DNA of 64,000 bases from Helicobacter pylori (lineage in GTDB: Bacteria; Campylobacterota; Campylobacteria; Campylobacterales; Helicobacteraceae): NCBI GenBank assembly GCA_008032935.1, contig CP032039.1, positions 1,302,001-1,366,000 on the forward strand. Reading direction: 5' to 3'. Position 1 is the stretch's first letter. Each line of letters starts with the position of its first letter. This document shows positions 9,310 through 19,363 of the stretch, piece by piece. The notes under the pieces are model-generated. The model was not told where the DNA came from, did no database searches, and worked only from the letters and a program-made list of their open reading frames with translations. The position numbers and the translations under genes were made by a program.

Positions 9310-10211
9310 TCCATACCCCTTTTATGGATATAGCCCAGTTTTTGCAAGCTCTTTTCTTCCTTACTCCATGATTTTTGAGCGATCACTTGCAAGTTTAAAA
9401 AAACCTTTTTTTCGCCCACTTCTTGCATTTTCAATCTAGCGCTAGTCCCGATGCGTTTGATATTCACCCCGTTTTTGCCTATCACGATCTTTTTTTGGCT
9501 TTCTTTTTCTACGATAATATGCGCATACACCTTGTCTATGCGTTCTTCTTCTATAAATTTATCAATCATCACATCGCTTTCATAAGGGATTTCATCGTTC
9601 AAAAAATCAAACAAACTCTCCCTAATGATTTCCTTATAAATATCGCGCATTTTTTCATCGCTCATCAAATCCTTTTCAAAAAGCCATGCGCTAGGGCTTA
9701 AATGCTTGCTGATGCATTCTAAAAGCGCGTTTAAATTTTGAGATTTTTTCGCACTCAAAGGCACTAGGGCTAAAAATTGCGAAGCGTATTGTTGATACTC
9801 TTGTATTTTTTGCAAAACCTGCTTGTGCGTGGCGGTGTCAATCTTACTCAAAGCCAAGATATGGGGTTTTTGGCACAAACTCAAAAACTCTTCATACCCT
9901 TTTAAATCATCATGCACAGAAGCTAAAAAAACGCACAATTCAGCATCGCCCACCGCTTTTAAAGCCTGTGAGAGCATGCACTGGTTGAGTAATTTTTCTT
10001 GATGATGGAGCCCTGGTGTGTCTAAAAAAATGATCTGGCTCTCATACCCTTCTTTATCTTTGAAAGGCACGATGCATTTCATTAATTTTCTGGTCGCATT
10101 AGCCTTATGCGAAACGAGGGCTAAATGAGCGTTTAATAAAGTGTTTAAAAGAGTGCTTTTTCCAGCGTTTGGTTTGCCTATAAGAGCTACAAAGCCCGCC
10201 TTAGTTTTCAT
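9306..10211 (-). CDS. era: GTPase Era, 30S ribosome assembly
   Basis: Era binds 16S rRNA near its 3' end during 30S maturation. 301 residues. G1 [11 protein letters not shown] at 12-22, G3 DTPG at about 64-67, G4 region LSKIDT (Ser in place of the usual Asn of NKxD, as seen in related species), then the C-terminal type-II KH domain with [14 protein letters not shown] near 246-259. Intact. Start codon shares one base with the stop of hslU. Confidence 0.95.
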   Translation of the reverse strand: MKTKAGFVALIGKPNAGKSTLLNTLLNAHLALVSHKANATRKLMKCIVPFKDKEGYESQIIFLDTPGLHHQEKLLNQCMLSQALKAVGDAELCVFLASVHDDLKGYEEFLSLCQKPHILALSKIDTATHKQVLQKIQEYQQYASQFLALVPLSAKKSQNLNALLECISKHLSPSAWLFEKDLMSDEKMRDIYKEIIRESLFDFLNDEIPYESDVMIDKFIEEERIDKVYAHIIVEKESQKKIVIGKNGVNIKRIGTSARLKMQEVGEKKVFLNLQVIAQKSWSKEEKSLQKLGYIHKRGMD

Positions 10212-11541
10212 TATAAAATATACTTCACTAAATTTTCATCAGCCACTAAATCCTCTAGCTTTGATTGGACCAACTCTTTAGTGATAGTAACATTTTGCCC
10301 AGAATAATCCTCCGCTTCAAAACTAATGTCTTCTAGCACTTTTTCAATGGTGGTGTGCAACCTTCTAGCGCCTATATCTTCACTTTTTTGATTGGCGTTA
10401 TAAGAAAGTTTGGCTAACTCTTTGATCGCACTATCTTCAAACGCAATTCCTACGCCTTCCACTTTTAAAAGGGCTTGGTATTGCTTGATGATAGAGTTTT
10501 TAGTTTGAGTTAAAATCATATACATGATTTCTTCGGTTAAACTCTCTAGCTCCACCCTTAAGGGGAAACGGCCTTGCAATTCAGGAATGAGATCGCTTGG
10601 TTTAGAAAGATGAAAAGCCCCGGCTGCAATGAATAAAATATGCTCTGTTTTAATAGAGCCATACTTCGTATTCACCACACTCCCCTCTACAATCGGCAAC
10701 AAATCCCTTTGAACCCCCTCTTTACTGGGATCTTGACGGCTTCCTTCTTTAGAGCTTACAGCGATTTTATCAATTTCATCAATAAAAATCACCCCTGAAC
10801 TTTCCGCACGCTTCAAACCTTCCGTTTTAATGGCTTCGCCATCTAAAAGCGTGTCGCTAATTTCTGCTTTTAGGGCTTCTTTAGCCTCTTTAACGCTTAA
10901 AGTTTTTTTGACTTTATCCTGCTCTTTATGGAAAAACTTAATCACATTTTCTTGAACCCTTAAAATTTCAGGCGGCACATTAGAATCAATCTCTATGCTT
11001 TTTTTACGCACTTCAATTTCAATTTCTTTACTATCCAACTCGCCTTGCGCGATTCTTTGTTGCATTTTTAAAAGGCTGTTGGCGTATTCTTGTTTTTTTT
11101 CTTCGCTCACACCACTAGGCAAGGGGGTAGGAGTTTTTTAGCGATTTTTTCTATAACCGCTTCTTCAATCTTGTCTTTTAATCTTTCTTTATGCTCATTT
11201 TCCACTAAAAGCACGCTGTTATTGACCAAATCCCTCACCATAGACTCCACATCACGCCCCACAAAACCCACTTCTGTGTATTTGCTCGCTTCCACTTTCA
11301 CAAAGGGGAGTTCCATGATTTTTGCTATTCTTCTTGCAATTTCCGTTTTACCCACGCCAGTAGAACCAATCATTAAAATGTTTTTAGGCGTGATTTCTTC
11401 TTGTAAGGATTTTTCCAGTTGCAAACGCCTGTAACGATTCCTAAAAGCGATAGCGATAGACTTTTTAGCTTCCTTTTGCCCAATGATGTATTCATCTAAA
11501 TAAGCGACAATTTCTCGTGGAGTCATATTCAATTTAGACAT
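10211..11541 (-). pseudogene. hslU: ATPase subunit HslU (ClpY), split by a frameshift
   Basis: HslU is the AAA+ unfoldase of the HslUV protease. The 5' frame (11541 to 11107, 144 residues) has the N-domain and Walker [10 protein letters not shown] near 53-61, but runs into CLVV and stop. The second frame (to 10211, 303 residues) has the I-domain and Walker B VIFIDEIDK, sensor and C-terminal hexamer region, ending KYIL. Adding one C to the C5 run (G5 on the plus strand, 11123-11127) joins them as [12 protein letters not shown] and gives 443 residues, the normal length. As written, no active ATPase is made. Could be a sequencing error or a real loss; hslV is intact, which makes an error plausible. 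Confidence 0.9.
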
Positions 11542-12083
11542 TAAAGCTCCAAAATTTTAATATTCGTGTTGGTGTAAATGCAAAGATCCCCTGCGATTTT
11601 TAAGGACTCTTCTACAAGTTTTTTAGGCTCTAAATGAGCGAAATGATCCAAAGCCCTAGCCGCGCTTAAGGCGTAATTCCCCCCACTCCCAATAGCAGCG
11701 ATCTTATTGTCTTCAGCTTCTAAAACATCGCCCGTGCCGCTCAAAATAAAAATGTGATCCAAATTTAAAACGATCATCATCGCTTCCAATCGGCGTAAAT
11801 ACTTATCCTTGCGCCATTCTTTGCTGAAATCCACCACGCTTTTAAACAAATCCCCTTTTTTGCTCTCTAAAATGCGTTCAAACATATCAAACAAACTAAA
11901 AGCGTCCGCAGTGCTCCCGGCAAACCCGCTTAAAACCTGGTTGTGATACAAGCTTCTGATTTTTGTCGCATTGGCTTTGACCACGCAATTACCCAAAGTT
12001 ACCTGCCCATCACCTCCAATGAGCGCGAACTTTTTATGATTCAATTCCCCTCTATAGCCTAGGATCGTTGTCGCTTCAAACAT
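11541..12083 (-). CDS. hslV: ATP-dependent protease proteolytic subunit HslV
   Basis: HslV (ClpQ) is the proteasome-like threonine protease that pairs with HslU. 180 residues. The catalytic threonine must be exposed by removing a short leader (MFEA before TTILGYRGE), longer than the single Met of E. coli; this is usual in Helicobacter. Conserved [10 protein letters not shown] near 23-32, [10 protein letters not shown] near 53-62 and [15 protein letters not shown] near 131 fit the family. Shares one base with the start of hslU; 3 bp after rplI. Confidence 0.95.
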   Translation of the reverse strand: MFEATTILGYRGELNHKKFALIGGDGQVTLGNCVVKANATKIRSLYHNQVLSGFAGSTADAFSLFDMFERILESKKGDLFKSVVDFSKEWRKDKYLRRLEAMMIVLNLDHIFILSGTGDVLEAEDNKIAAIGSGGNYALSAARALDHFAHLEPKKLVEESLKIAGDLCIYTNTNIKILEL

Positions 12084-12086
12084 TTT

Positions 12087-12536
12087 CTACTCAGCCACCA
12101 CATCAATTTTAAACGCGCCAACAACCCCCGATCCAAGCTTGACTTCAATCTCATAAATCCCTGTGCTTTTAATCGGGTGTTTGAGCTCAATGTCTTTTTT
12201 ATCTAAATTTAAACTCGCATGCTGTTCTTTCAAACGCTCTGTGATCTCTTCTTTAGTGATCGCTCCAAATAAAGAGCCGTTCGCGCCGACTTTTTTGTGG
12301 ATAGTCAGCGTGATGGTTTGTAAGGTTTCTACCATTTGCAATTTTTGTGCCTTTTCTAGGGCTTCTTTTTCCGCTTTCTTTTTAACTTCGGCTTTATATT
12401 TATTGATCACTTCGTTAGTGGCGAGTTTGGCTTTTTGGTTAGCGATTAAAAAGTTATTCCCATAGCCATCTTTAACCTCGCACACTTCACCCGCTTTGCC
12501 TAAATTTTTCACATCTTCTAGTAATAGAACCTTCAT
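12087..12536 (-). CDS. rplI: Large ribosomal subunit protein bL9
   Basis: 149-residue bL9, which binds 23S rRNA domain V region and helps reading-frame maintenance. N-terminal signature [30 protein letters not shown] (quoted in part; residues 1-20 and 22-30), long connecting helix rich in Lys/Glu/Ala at about 45-75, C-terminal domain with [11 protein letters not shown] near 86. First gene of the operon rplI-hslV-hslU-era-csd6, with its own promoter at 12568-12573. Confidence 0.8.
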   Translation of the reverse strand: MKVLLLEDVKNLGKAGEVCEVKDGYGNNFLIANQKAKLATNEVINKYKAEVKKKAEKEALEKAQKLQMVETLQTITLTIHKKVGANGSLFGAITKEEITERLKEQHASLNLDKKDIELKHPIKSTGIYEIEVKLGSGVVGAFKIDVVAE

Positions 12537-12567
12537 TATATCCCCTTTAAGTTTTAAGTAATTTGTA

Positions 12568-12573
12568 ATTATA
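12568..12573 (-). promoter_or_regulatory. -10 box for the rplI operon
   Basis: TATAAT on the minus strand, 32 bp upstream of the rplI ATG. It lies between rplI and the GmrSD-type gene, so transcription of rplI does not require read-through from the latter. Ribosome binding site AAAGGGG lies just before the ATG. Confidence 0.65.
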
Positions 12574-12598
12574 CTCTTTATTTTAATAAGTTGGGTTT

Positions 12599-14662
12599 TT
12601 ATCGCCTATTCCTACCACCCATCTGTTTTTCTAAAGCCTGTTTGATCAATCTCAAACAATAAGGGATATTCTCTTTTGTTTCTAGCTCTACTTCCATGTT
12701 TCCAAAGCATGGACGACCGATATTAGAAACATCTCTGATCTTTAGTTTTTCCTTTATTTCATCTTGCAATTCATTCAATTCCATTTTTAAATACAATTTT
12801 AAGCCTTTGTTTTGCACAACAATATTCACAAAATTTATTTTAAAAAACTTATAAGCTATATATTTTTGATTAAATTTTTCAGTTATCCCTTCATCAAGAG
12901 CTTTAATCTCTTTTCTTAAAATATCAAACAATTCCCTTGAATCAGGGCCAAAGTTATAAGAGCTTAAATCATAAGCCTTTTTTTCTTTCTTGGGTTTATA
13001 TTTCTCTAATGTTTCTGCATCTAGATTGGGGTAAGTCCAAATCTTTAAAGCCCAATCCGCTAAATCATTAGCTCTTTTTTCAATCTTTTTTTCGTCAAAA
13101 GATTCCAAATCTTTTAAACTTTGATTGAGTCTCAACGGGCTTTGTTTAAAGCCGTTTTCCATATCTCTTTTTTCTTGGAAAGAATTGTTACTATAATCCT
13201 GGTTATAACCGGTTAGAGTGAGATTCCCTATTGTGTGGAGGTATTTATCGTGTATTGCTTGAAAATTTCCACCCAAATCCCTTTTCCATTCTAAATTAAG
13301 GGTTTGAGGCATGATGTGTTCTATAGTGCATTCTTGAGTATTGACCGGCTCTTTTGTGTTAAAATTTTCTAGCCTTTCAAAAAAGTATTTCTTTTTTTTA
13401 AAATGATAAAAATCTATCGTAATAAAAAGCTTTTTAAACTCGTCATTGTTTGGAAATCTTTGTTTTTCTGTCAGATAGACAAAATGCGCTTTTATACTTT
13501 CAAGATATTGATCTTTATTGATCTTTTTTGTAAAAGAGGGAAAGACTTTATTGAGACTATTTGTGCCAAGCCCGCACACCGCCCTTCTGCAAATATAGCT
13601 CTCTGTTAAATAGATAATAGGGATAAAATCCTGCTTGGATAAAACGCCATCGCTATAATCGCTATAAAGCTCTAAAAGCAGCGGATAGATCACATCCATC
13701 TCTAAATCTACAAGCAAATTCAAAGCCTTGTTTAAATCTTTATCGGCTTCTTTTTTGAATGCAATCTGGCAAAAATACCCGCAATATTTTTGCAAATCTT
13801 TTAATAAATCCTCTATTTCTATCCCCTTTTTTTGCCGGTAATCCTTGAAAGCTTCATAAACTCTTTTCTCAGTGGGAGTTTTTCCTGTTTTGATCGTGAG
13901 GTAATGCCGGACAAATTGATTAAACAATGTTTCATTTTGTTTAAAAACTTCCTCCATAGCCCTCCAATACTTCTTATAAAAAATCTTTTGTTTTTCTGGC
14001 TCTAATCCCATTAAAATGTAGTTTCTGATCAAATCCGTTTGCTTGAGATCCTTGCCCGTTGAGTTCATGCTCTCAAAAATAAGTTGAGGATCATCTTTTT
14101 CTTTCTTTAAAGCAATCCAAACTATCATGAGTTTTTCTAAGCCTTTAAAAATCGTTTCTAGTTTGTTGGTGTTTTTACGGATCCATTTTTCAAATAATTT
14201 AAAATTTTCCACTATTTTTAACGAAGGCTCGCTCGGTTTTCTTCTGTCTTTATCAATCAAAGACAGCAAGGTGTCTTTATCAGACTCTGATAAGATGAGT
14301 CTGAATTTCTTATCGCCGTCATTACCGCTGTTGATAAGATAACTCTCCATTTTTTTACGCTTAACTTCATCGCTTGAGCGATTCCTTAAAGCGATAAACA
14401 AAAGCGTGATAGTAGTGAGCCTTTGTTGGCCGTCAATGATGAGTAATGGGCTAGAGTGCGTATCATCAACTCGCACATACAAAATAGAACCGATAAAATG
14501 CCCGTTCATCTTATCATTTCCGCCAATTTTTATAATATCATCCCATAATTGTTCGCATTGTTCCTTTTTCCAACTATACAACCTCTGATAGATGGGGATG
14601 ACAAATTGATTGTTTTGATTTTCTTCAAAAAATTTTAATAGTGTGGTGGCTTTTGCGTCCAT
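12599..14662 (-). CDS. GmrSD-type restriction-like protein (DUF262 + DUF1524)
   Basis: A 687-residue single-chain protein. The N-terminal DUF262 (GmrS) domain carries [10 protein letters not shown] at 23-32 and the family hallmark DGQQRLTT at 77-84, a ParB/sulfiredoxin-like NTP-binding fold. The C-terminal DUF1524 (GmrD) domain carries an HNH-type nuclease motif IEHIMPQ at about 446-452, followed by [13 protein letters not shown] further basic helical region follows. Fused GmrSD enzymes such as GmrSD/Eco94GmrSD and BrxU are type IV, modification-dependent restriction enzymes that cut DNA with glucosylated or otherwise modified cytosine. Target here unknown. No methyltransferase is adjacent, as expected for type IV. 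It sits as a cassette between rplI and glnA. Intact. Confidence 0.85.
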   Translation of the reverse strand: MDAKATTLLKFFEENQNNQFVIPIYQRLYSWKKEQCEQLWDDIIKIGGNDKMNGHFIGSILYVRVDDTHSSPLLIIDGQQRLTTITLLFIALRNRSSDEVKRKKMESYLINSGNDGDKKFRLILSESDKDTLLSLIDKDRRKPSEPSLKIVENFKLFEKWIRKNTNKLETIFKGLEKLMIVWIALKKEKDDPQLIFESMNSTGKDLKQTDLIRNYILMGLEPEKQKIFYKKYWRAMEEVFKQNETLFNQFVRHYLTIKTGKTPTEKRVYEAFKDYRQKKGIEIEDLLKDLQKYCGYFCQIAFKKEADKDLNKALNLLVDLEMDVIYPLLLELYSDYSDGVLSKQDFIPIIYLTESYICRRAVCGLGTNSLNKVFPSFTKKINKDQYLESIKAHFVYLTEKQRFPNNDEFKKLFITIDFYHFKKKKYFFERLENFNTKEPVNTQECTIEHIMPQTLNLEWKRDLGGNFQAIHDKYLHTIGNLTLTGYNQDYSNNSFQEKRDMENGFKQSPLRLNQSLKDLESFDEKKIEKRANDLADWALKIWTYPNLDAETLEKYKPKKEKKAYDLSSYNFGPDSRELFDILRKEIKALDEGITEKFNQKYIAYKFFKINFVNIVVQNKGLKLYLKMELNELQDEIKEKLKIRDVSNIGRPCFGNMEVELETKENIPYCLRLIKQALEKQMGGRNRR

Positions 14663-14743
14663 AATACACTCCTTGATTTAGCGGATTTTACCGCATGCAT
14701 CTTAATCAAACTGGATACAGATTTTACTTTTTTACCCCATAAA

Positions 14744-14752
14744 TGCTATAAT
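14744..14752 (+). promoter_or_regulatory. Extended -10 promoter of glnA
   Basis: TGCTATAAT, the perfect H. pylori extended -10, lies 45 bp upstream of the glnA ATG and gives a leader of about 38 nt with the ribosome binding site AAAGGTGG at 14788-14795. Confidence 0.75.
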
Positions 14753-14797
14753 CACCCCTATCAATCAAACTCAATTCATAACAATTAAAGGTGGTTA

Positions 14798-16243
14798 ATG
14801 ATAGTAAGAACTCAAAATAGTGAAAGCAAGATCAAAGAATTTTTTGAATTTTGCAAAGAAAATGAAGTGGAATTTGTGGATTTTAGATTCAGCGATATCA
14901 AAGGCACTTGGAATCACATCGCTTATTCTTTTGGGGCTTTAACGCATGGCATGCTTAAAGAGGGGATTCCTTTTGATGCGAGTTGTTTTAAAGGCTGGCA
15001 AGGCATTGAACACTCCGATATGATTTTAACCCCCGATTTGGTGCGTTATTTCATTGATCCTTTTAGCGCGGATGTGAGCGTGGTCGTGTTTTGCGATGTG
15101 TATGATGTGTATAAAAACCAGCCTTATGAGAAATGCCCTAGAAGTATCGCTAAAAAAGCCTTACAACATTTAAAAGATTCAGGTTTGGGCGATGTGGCTT
15201 ATTTTGGCGCGGAGAACGAATTTTTCATCTTTGATTCCATTAAGATTAAAGACGCTTCCAATTCTCAATATTATGAAGTGGATAGCGAAGAGGGCGAATG
15301 GAATAGGGATAAGAGCTTTGAAAATGGCGTGAATTTTGGGCATAGACCGGGCAAGCAAGGGGGCTATGTGCCTGTGCCGCCAACGGATACGATGATGGAT
15401 ATTCGCACAGAAATTGTGAAAGTCTTAAACCAAGTGGGGTTAGAAACTTTTGTCGTCCATCATGAAGTCGCGCAAGCGCAAGGCGAAGTGGGCGTGAAAT
15501 TTGGGGATTTAGTGGAAGCCGCTGACAATGTCCAAAAACTCAAATATGTGGTTAAAATGGTCGCTCATTTAAACGGCAAAACCGCCACTTTCATGCCAAA
15601 ACCTTTATATGGGGATAACGGGAGCGGGATGCACACCCATGTGAGTGTTTGGAAAAACAACGAAAACCTTTTTAGCGGCGAAACTTACAAGGGCTTGAGC
15701 GAGTTGGCGTTGCATTTTTTAGGGGGCGTGTTGCGCCACGCTAGAGGGTTGGCCGCTTTCACTAACGCTTCCACTAATTCTTACAAACGCCTAATTCCGG
15801 GATATGAAGCCCCATCTATTTTAACCTATTCAGCTAACAACAGGAGTGCGAGCGTGCGTATCCCTTATGGGATTTCTAAAAACAGCGCGAGGTTTGAATT
15901 CAGATTCCCGGACAGCTCATCAAACCCCTACTTGGCTTTTGCAGCGATTTTAATGGCAGGCATGGATGGCGTTAAAAACAAGATCGATCCCGGCGAAGCG
16001 ATGGATATTAACCTTTTCAAATTGACTTTAGATGAAATCAGAGAAAAGGGTATCAAACAAATGCCCCACACCTTAAGGAGATCGTTAGAAGAAATGCTAG
16101 CCGATAAGCAGTATTTAAAAGAGGGTCAGGTCTTTAGCGAAGAATTTATTCAAGCCTATCAATCTCTTAAATTCAACGCTGAAGTGTTCCCATGGGAGAG
16201 CAAACCCCATCCCTTTGAATTTATCACCACTTATTCATGCTAA
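14798..16243 (+). CDS. glnA: Glutamine synthetase type I
   Basis: GlnA makes glutamine from glutamate and ammonia using ATP, the main ammonia-assimilation step in H. pylori, whose urease supplies the ammonia. 481 residues, matching HP0512. N-terminal beta-grasp domain with [14 protein letters not shown] near 26-39; catalytic domain with [10 protein letters not shown] near 137, the metal and glutamate site [12 protein letters not shown] at about 272-283, the ATP region [10 protein letters not shown] and RSASVRIP near 335-360, and [16 protein letters not shown] near 368. Transcribed from its own promoter; no regulator nearby. Confidence 0.97.
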   Translation: MIVRTQNSESKIKEFFEFCKENEVEFVDFRFSDIKGTWNHIAYSFGALTHGMLKEGIPFDASCFKGWQGIEHSDMILTPDLVRYFIDPFSADVSVVVFCDVYDVYKNQPYEKCPRSIAKKALQHLKDSGLGDVAYFGAENEFFIFDSIKIKDASNSQYYEVDSEEGEWNRDKSFENGVNFGHRPGKQGGYVPVPPTDTMMDIRTEIVKVLNQVGLETFVVHHEVAQAQGEVGVKFGDLVEAADNVQKLKYVVKMVAHLNGKTATFMPKPLYGDNGSGMHTHVSVWKNNENLFSGETYKGLSELALHFLGGVLRHARGLAAFTNASTNSYKRLIPGYEAPSILTYSANNRSASVRIPYGISKNSARFEFRFPDSSSNPYLAFAAILMAGMDGVKNKIDPGEAMDINLFKLTLDEIREKGIKQMPHTLRRSLEEMLADKQYLKEGQVFSEEFIQAYQSLKFNAEVFPWESKPHPFEFITTYSC

Positions 16244-16590
16244 AACAATGAGTGGGTTCACTCTAAAAGTTTAGAATAAGGCAAAAATACCTTGTTCTCA
16301 AAAAAGTGGTTGGAAAAATTGATTTTTTTTGCTTTTTGGATAAGTCTTACTTAACGCTTTTTAATTTTTTAAAAGTGGGGTTTTAGTCGCCTTAATTTAA
16401 GATTTTATTTTATGGTAGAAATTTATTTTCTTTAAGGGAACAGAGGGTATCTAAAATAACACCCCTAAAAACCCAAGACCGCTTAAGAAGATACCACCTG
16501 ACTTGGTATCAAGCTCTTTAATTCTTAATTATAAAAATGCTTTTAGTATTTTTTATCTTTTAAGAAACCCACCTAAAACCCAGTGCCGGT
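16244..16590. other. Gene-poor stretch after glnA
   Basis: No gene is seen here. An imperfect hairpin right after glnA (AGAATAAGG at about 16272 pairing with CCTTGTTCT at about 16290) may act in termination but has no T-run. A second hairpin, GATACCA/TGGTATC, lies near 16491-16511. The AT-rich tract AAATGCTTTTAGTATTTTTT near 16533 resembles cores seen near 22890 and 36499. Confidence 0.4.
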
Positions 16591-16762
16591 TTAGTCAGTG
16601 TGGTAAGGGCTATCAAAATCTTTGGGCGTGTAGCACACTTCTTTCTCTATAACAGCGTCTTTAATGCAAGCGACACGCAAGAGCGTCAAAATAAGTCTCA
16701 ACGCTAGCACAACCGCCGAGTAAAGACGCTCCAATAAACACGCTATTTCTAATGGTTTTCAT
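16591..16762 (-). pseudogene. Small lipoprotein, frameshifted (HP0511-like)
   Basis: From the ATG at 16762 (ribosome binding site AAAAGGAT upstream) the minus strand reads a lipoprotein signal, MKTIRNSVFIGASLLGGCAS, with lipobox LGGC at residues 15-18, then stops after 33 residues at 16661. The next frame continues with protein-like sequence (VACIKDAVIEKEVCYTPKDF) to a stop at 16591. The total of 172 bp is one base too long for a single 56-residue frame, so an insertion near 16680-16700 is likely. The two C-terminal cysteines are in the shifted part. Homologues are annotated as a putative lipoprotein; function unknown. Confidence 0.6.
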
Positions 16763-16929
16763 TTTATATCCTTTTGTTTTAAAATTTTTAATAACTTACA
16801 TACTTTAATCATGCGTTTATGATAGTTAAGATTTATTATGAAACAAAAAGTAAATGGAACTCAAAACAACGGGAATAACGCTCTAAATCCCAACCAGAAA
16901 CGCTACCCTTTGTAATCCTTAATAATTTT

Positions 16930-17045
16930 TGCTATAATAAAGCCCTAACTAAAATTTCTCCTTTTATTTTGGTTAGGCTTCTTGAATTAGAATTATAGTA
17001 GGTCTTGTTACACCCACCTTGTGTTATTAGCCACACAAGGCAAGA
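16930..17045 (+). ncRNA. Candidate structured small RNA
   Basis: An extended -10 box TGCTATAAT at 16930-16938 is not followed by any gene on this strand. Instead the predicted transcript begins with a stem of about 15 bp (16940-16955 with 16966-16980; AAGCCCTAACTAAAAT against ATTTTGGTTAGGCTT, one bulged C). A second perfect 8-bp hairpin follows, CCTTGTGT at 17017-17024 with ACACAAGG at 17033-17040, flanked by TCTTG/CAAGA that can extend it. This looks like a promoter-driven structured RNA. No T-run terminator is visible, so the 3' end is unknown. It could instead be a decayed locus. Confidence 0.4.
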
Positions 17046-17112
17046 TCAATCCTTAAAAAAACAAACCCTTCCAATACAGCTTAATCGTTAGCAATATCCC
17101 TTATAGTATAGT

Positions 17113-17139
17113 AAAAACCTTTTAGTAAGGCTAAAAAGG
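17113..17139 (-). terminator. Intrinsic terminator downstream of dapB
   Basis: On the minus strand CCTTTTTAG, a CCTTA loop and CTAAAAGG form a stem of about 8 bp with one bulge, followed immediately by TTTTT. It lies 55 bp after the dapB stop in the right orientation. Confidence 0.7.
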
Positions 17140-17193
17140 GGAAATATTTCATCGTAAAAGCGTGAATTATTTATACAAAAAGAATTAAAACAT

Positions 17194-17958
17194 TCAACCA
17201 AACATTTCGCTAATTTCATATTTTTTAGCGGCTTTATCTTTAAGCCACAGAGCCACTTCTAAAGCCCCTTTAGCAAAAATAGATCGGTTAGTCGCCGTAT
17301 GGCTAAGCTCTATGTATTCGCCCTCTAAATAAAACCCTATCGTGTGCTTCCCGGCGACATCGCCCCCCCTTAAAGCGGCTATGCCAATGCTTTCTTTAGA
17401 GCGCAAACCTTCTCTGTGAGTGGTAAGAGCGTTTTTTTCATCATACCCCCTAGCCTTAGCGCAAGTTTCATACAAGCTCAACGCCGTGCCGCTCGGGGCG
17501 TCTTTTTTGAGATTGTGGTGCGTTTCTACAATTTCAATATCCGCATCTTTTAATTTCAAAGAAGCTAAAAAGGCTAATTGGTTGAGCATTATAATCCCTA
17601 GAGACATGTTGTGCGCATGCAAAAGCGGCGCTTTTAAGGCTAATTGTTGCATTTTTTCTAGCGTTTCTTTTTCTAAACCGGTTGTGCCAGAAACTAAAAT
17701 TTTAGGGCATTCTAAAAGAGCCTCTAGTAAATGATCCACGCCTTTAGGTAAAGAAAAATCAATCACGCATTCGCATGCCCTCACAAACGCTTTTAAATCG
17801 TTGGTTACTAAAGGGGCGTGCGAAAAAGAGCTGAAATCTGTTTCGCATTTTTGCCTGACAAACACGCTAGACAGCGCTAATCCCTTATACCCCCTTTTTA
17901 ATTCTTCTAAGAGCAGTTTCCCTATACGACCGCTCGCTCCATAAACACCGATTTTCAT
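17194..17958 (-). CDS. dapB: 4-hydroxy-tetrahydrodipicolinate reductase
   Basis: DapB performs the NAD(P)H-dependent reduction step of the lysine/diaminopimelate pathway, which feeds peptidoglycan. 254 residues. Nucleotide-binding [10 protein letters not shown] at 8-17, SGTTGLEK near 92-99, and the catalytic His/Lys motif [16 protein letters not shown] near 143-158 are all present. Terminator follows the stop. 21 bp after glcD on the same strand. Confidence 0.96.
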   Translation of the reverse strand: MKIGVYGASGRIGKLLLEELKRGYKGLALSSVFVRQKCETDFSSFSHAPLVTNDLKAFVRACECVIDFSLPKGVDHLLEALLECPKILVSGTTGLEKETLEKMQQLALKAPLLHAHNMSLGIIMLNQLAFLASLKLKDADIEIVETHHNLKKDAPSGTALSLYETCAKARGYDEKNALTTHREGLRSKESIGIAALRGGDVAGKHTIGFYLEGEYIELSHTATNRSIFAKGALEVALWLKDKAAKKYEISEMFG

Positions 17959-17979
17959 GCGTTTTCCTTGCTTTAAATC

Positions 17980-19359
17980 TTACAACCCCATTTTAAAAGG
18001 GTTTAAAATATTATTGGGATCAAGGGCTTTTTTAATGTTCCTAAAAAGCTCCATTTCACTAGCATTAAACGCTAAAGGCATGAATTTGGCTTTAGACAAG
18101 CCTATGCCATGCTCCCCGCTTAAAGTCCCCTCCAAACTAATAGCAGCCTGAAAGATCTCTTCCATAGCCTTATGACCTTTTTCTAAATCCCTTTTAGGAT
18201 CTTCTAGCATGATATTCACATGCACATTGCCATCGCCCGTATGCCCAAAGCAAGGGATTTTAAAGCCGTATTTCTGGCTGATTTTGGCGACTTCTTGCAA
18301 CAAACTCGGCAAGCTCGCCCTAGGAACGGTCACGTCTTCATTCAATTTCTTTTTACCATAAACGCTAATACTTTGAGAAGCGTTACGCCTTGAAAACCAT
18401 AAATCCTGCTCTTCTTGTTCGTTTTGAGCGATCTTAAAACCCACGCACCCATTGGCTTTGAAGTGCTTTTCTATCTCATTGAGTTGCCATGCAATCTGCT
18501 CTTTAACCACGCCATCCACTTGAGTGATGAGTATCGCTCCAGCGTCTTTGGGTAAGCCTTTAGAAAATCTCTCTTCAACCGCTTTGATGCTCAAATTATC
18601 CAAAAATTCCATCGCCACAGGCGTAACGCCACTGCTCATTGTCTTATAAACAGCGTTCATGGCGTCTTCAATATGATTAAAAACCCCCATCGCGCTTTGC
18701 TTTAGGGGCGGTTTGGCTAAAAGCTTTAAAGTGATTTCAGAAATCACGCCCAAACACCCCTCACTAGCGATCATCAGCCCTGCAACATTAAAACCGGCGA
18801 CATCTTTGATCGTTTTTTTGCCTGCCCTTATGATTTCACCATTCGCTAAAACCACCCTTAAAGCCATGACATAATCTTTAGTGATGCCGTATTTAGCCGC
18901 ACGCATGCCGCCGGCATTTTCAGCGACATTCCCTCCTAAAGTGCTTTGATTTTCACTCGCTGGATCTGGGGGGTAGAAGAGATTCAATTTTTCCACTTCG
19001 TTTTGGAAATGCTTGTTAATCACGCCCGGCTCGACTCTAGCGATTAAATTTTTAGTGTCAATCTCTAAAATCTTATCCAAATGCTTTTCTACGCTTAAAA
19101 CTAGCCCCCCACTCACGCTCAACGCCCCCCCTGTAAAACCGCTCCCAGCCCCCCTAGGCACAACGATGATGCGGTGCTCGTTGCAATATTTTAAAATCTG
19201 GCTGATTTCTCGCTCGTTTTTAGGGAAAATCACGCCGCTAGGCAAATGCCTTTCTTTAGTAGCGTCATAGCAATAAGCGTTCAAATGCGCTAAATCAGTG
19301 AAAAAATCCTCTCCCCCTACTAGGTTTTTAAAGTATTGGATGTGTTGCTTCTCTAACAT
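17980..19359 (-). CDS. glcD: FAD-linked oxidase GlcD-type (D-lactate/glycolate dehydrogenase)
   Basis: 459-residue flavoprotein of the FAD-binding PCMH plus FAD-oxidase C family, homologue of HP0509 annotated glycolate oxidase subunit GlcD. FAD-binding signatures PRGAGSGFTGGALS near 65-78, GNVAENAGGMRAAKYG near 144-159, and C-terminal GHTGDGNVHVN near 373-383. No adjacent GlcE/GlcF subunit is visible, so it may act alone as a D-2-hydroxyacid dehydrogenase (inference). Lies 4 bp after the repeat-rich gene. Confidence 0.9.
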   Translation of the reverse strand: MLEKQHIQYFKNLVGGEDFFTDLAHLNAYCYDATKERHLPSGVIFPKNEREISQILKYCNEHRIIVVPRGAGSGFTGGALSVSGGLVLSVEKHLDKILEIDTKNLIARVEPGVINKHFQNEVEKLNLFYPPDPASENQSTLGGNVAENAGGMRAAKYGITKDYVMALRVVLANGEIIRAGKKTIKDVAGFNVAGLMIASEGCLGVISEITLKLLAKPPLKQSAMGVFNHIEDAMNAVYKTMSSGVTPVAMEFLDNLSIKAVEERFSKGLPKDAGAILITQVDGVVKEQIAWQLNEIEKHFKANGCVGFKIAQNEQEEQDLWFSRRNASQSISVYGKKKLNEDVTVPRASLPSLLQEVAKISQKYGFKIPCFGHTGDGNVHVNIMLEDPKRDLEKGHKAMEEIFQAAISLEGTLSGEHGIGLSKAKFMPLAFNASEMELFRNIKKALDPNNILNPFKMGL

Positions 19360-19363
19360 GGGC

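Noticed and set aside
16838-16915. 25-residue ORF (MKQKVNGTQNNGN...) in the glnA-dapB gap
   Set aside because: No ribosome binding site, low-complexity Asn/Gln-rich peptide and no known relative; probably chance.
16930-17045. 6S, 4.5S or tmRNA
   Set aside because: Lacks the SRP GGAAGCA-type loop, tmRNA tRNA-like ends and the 6S open-bubble layout.
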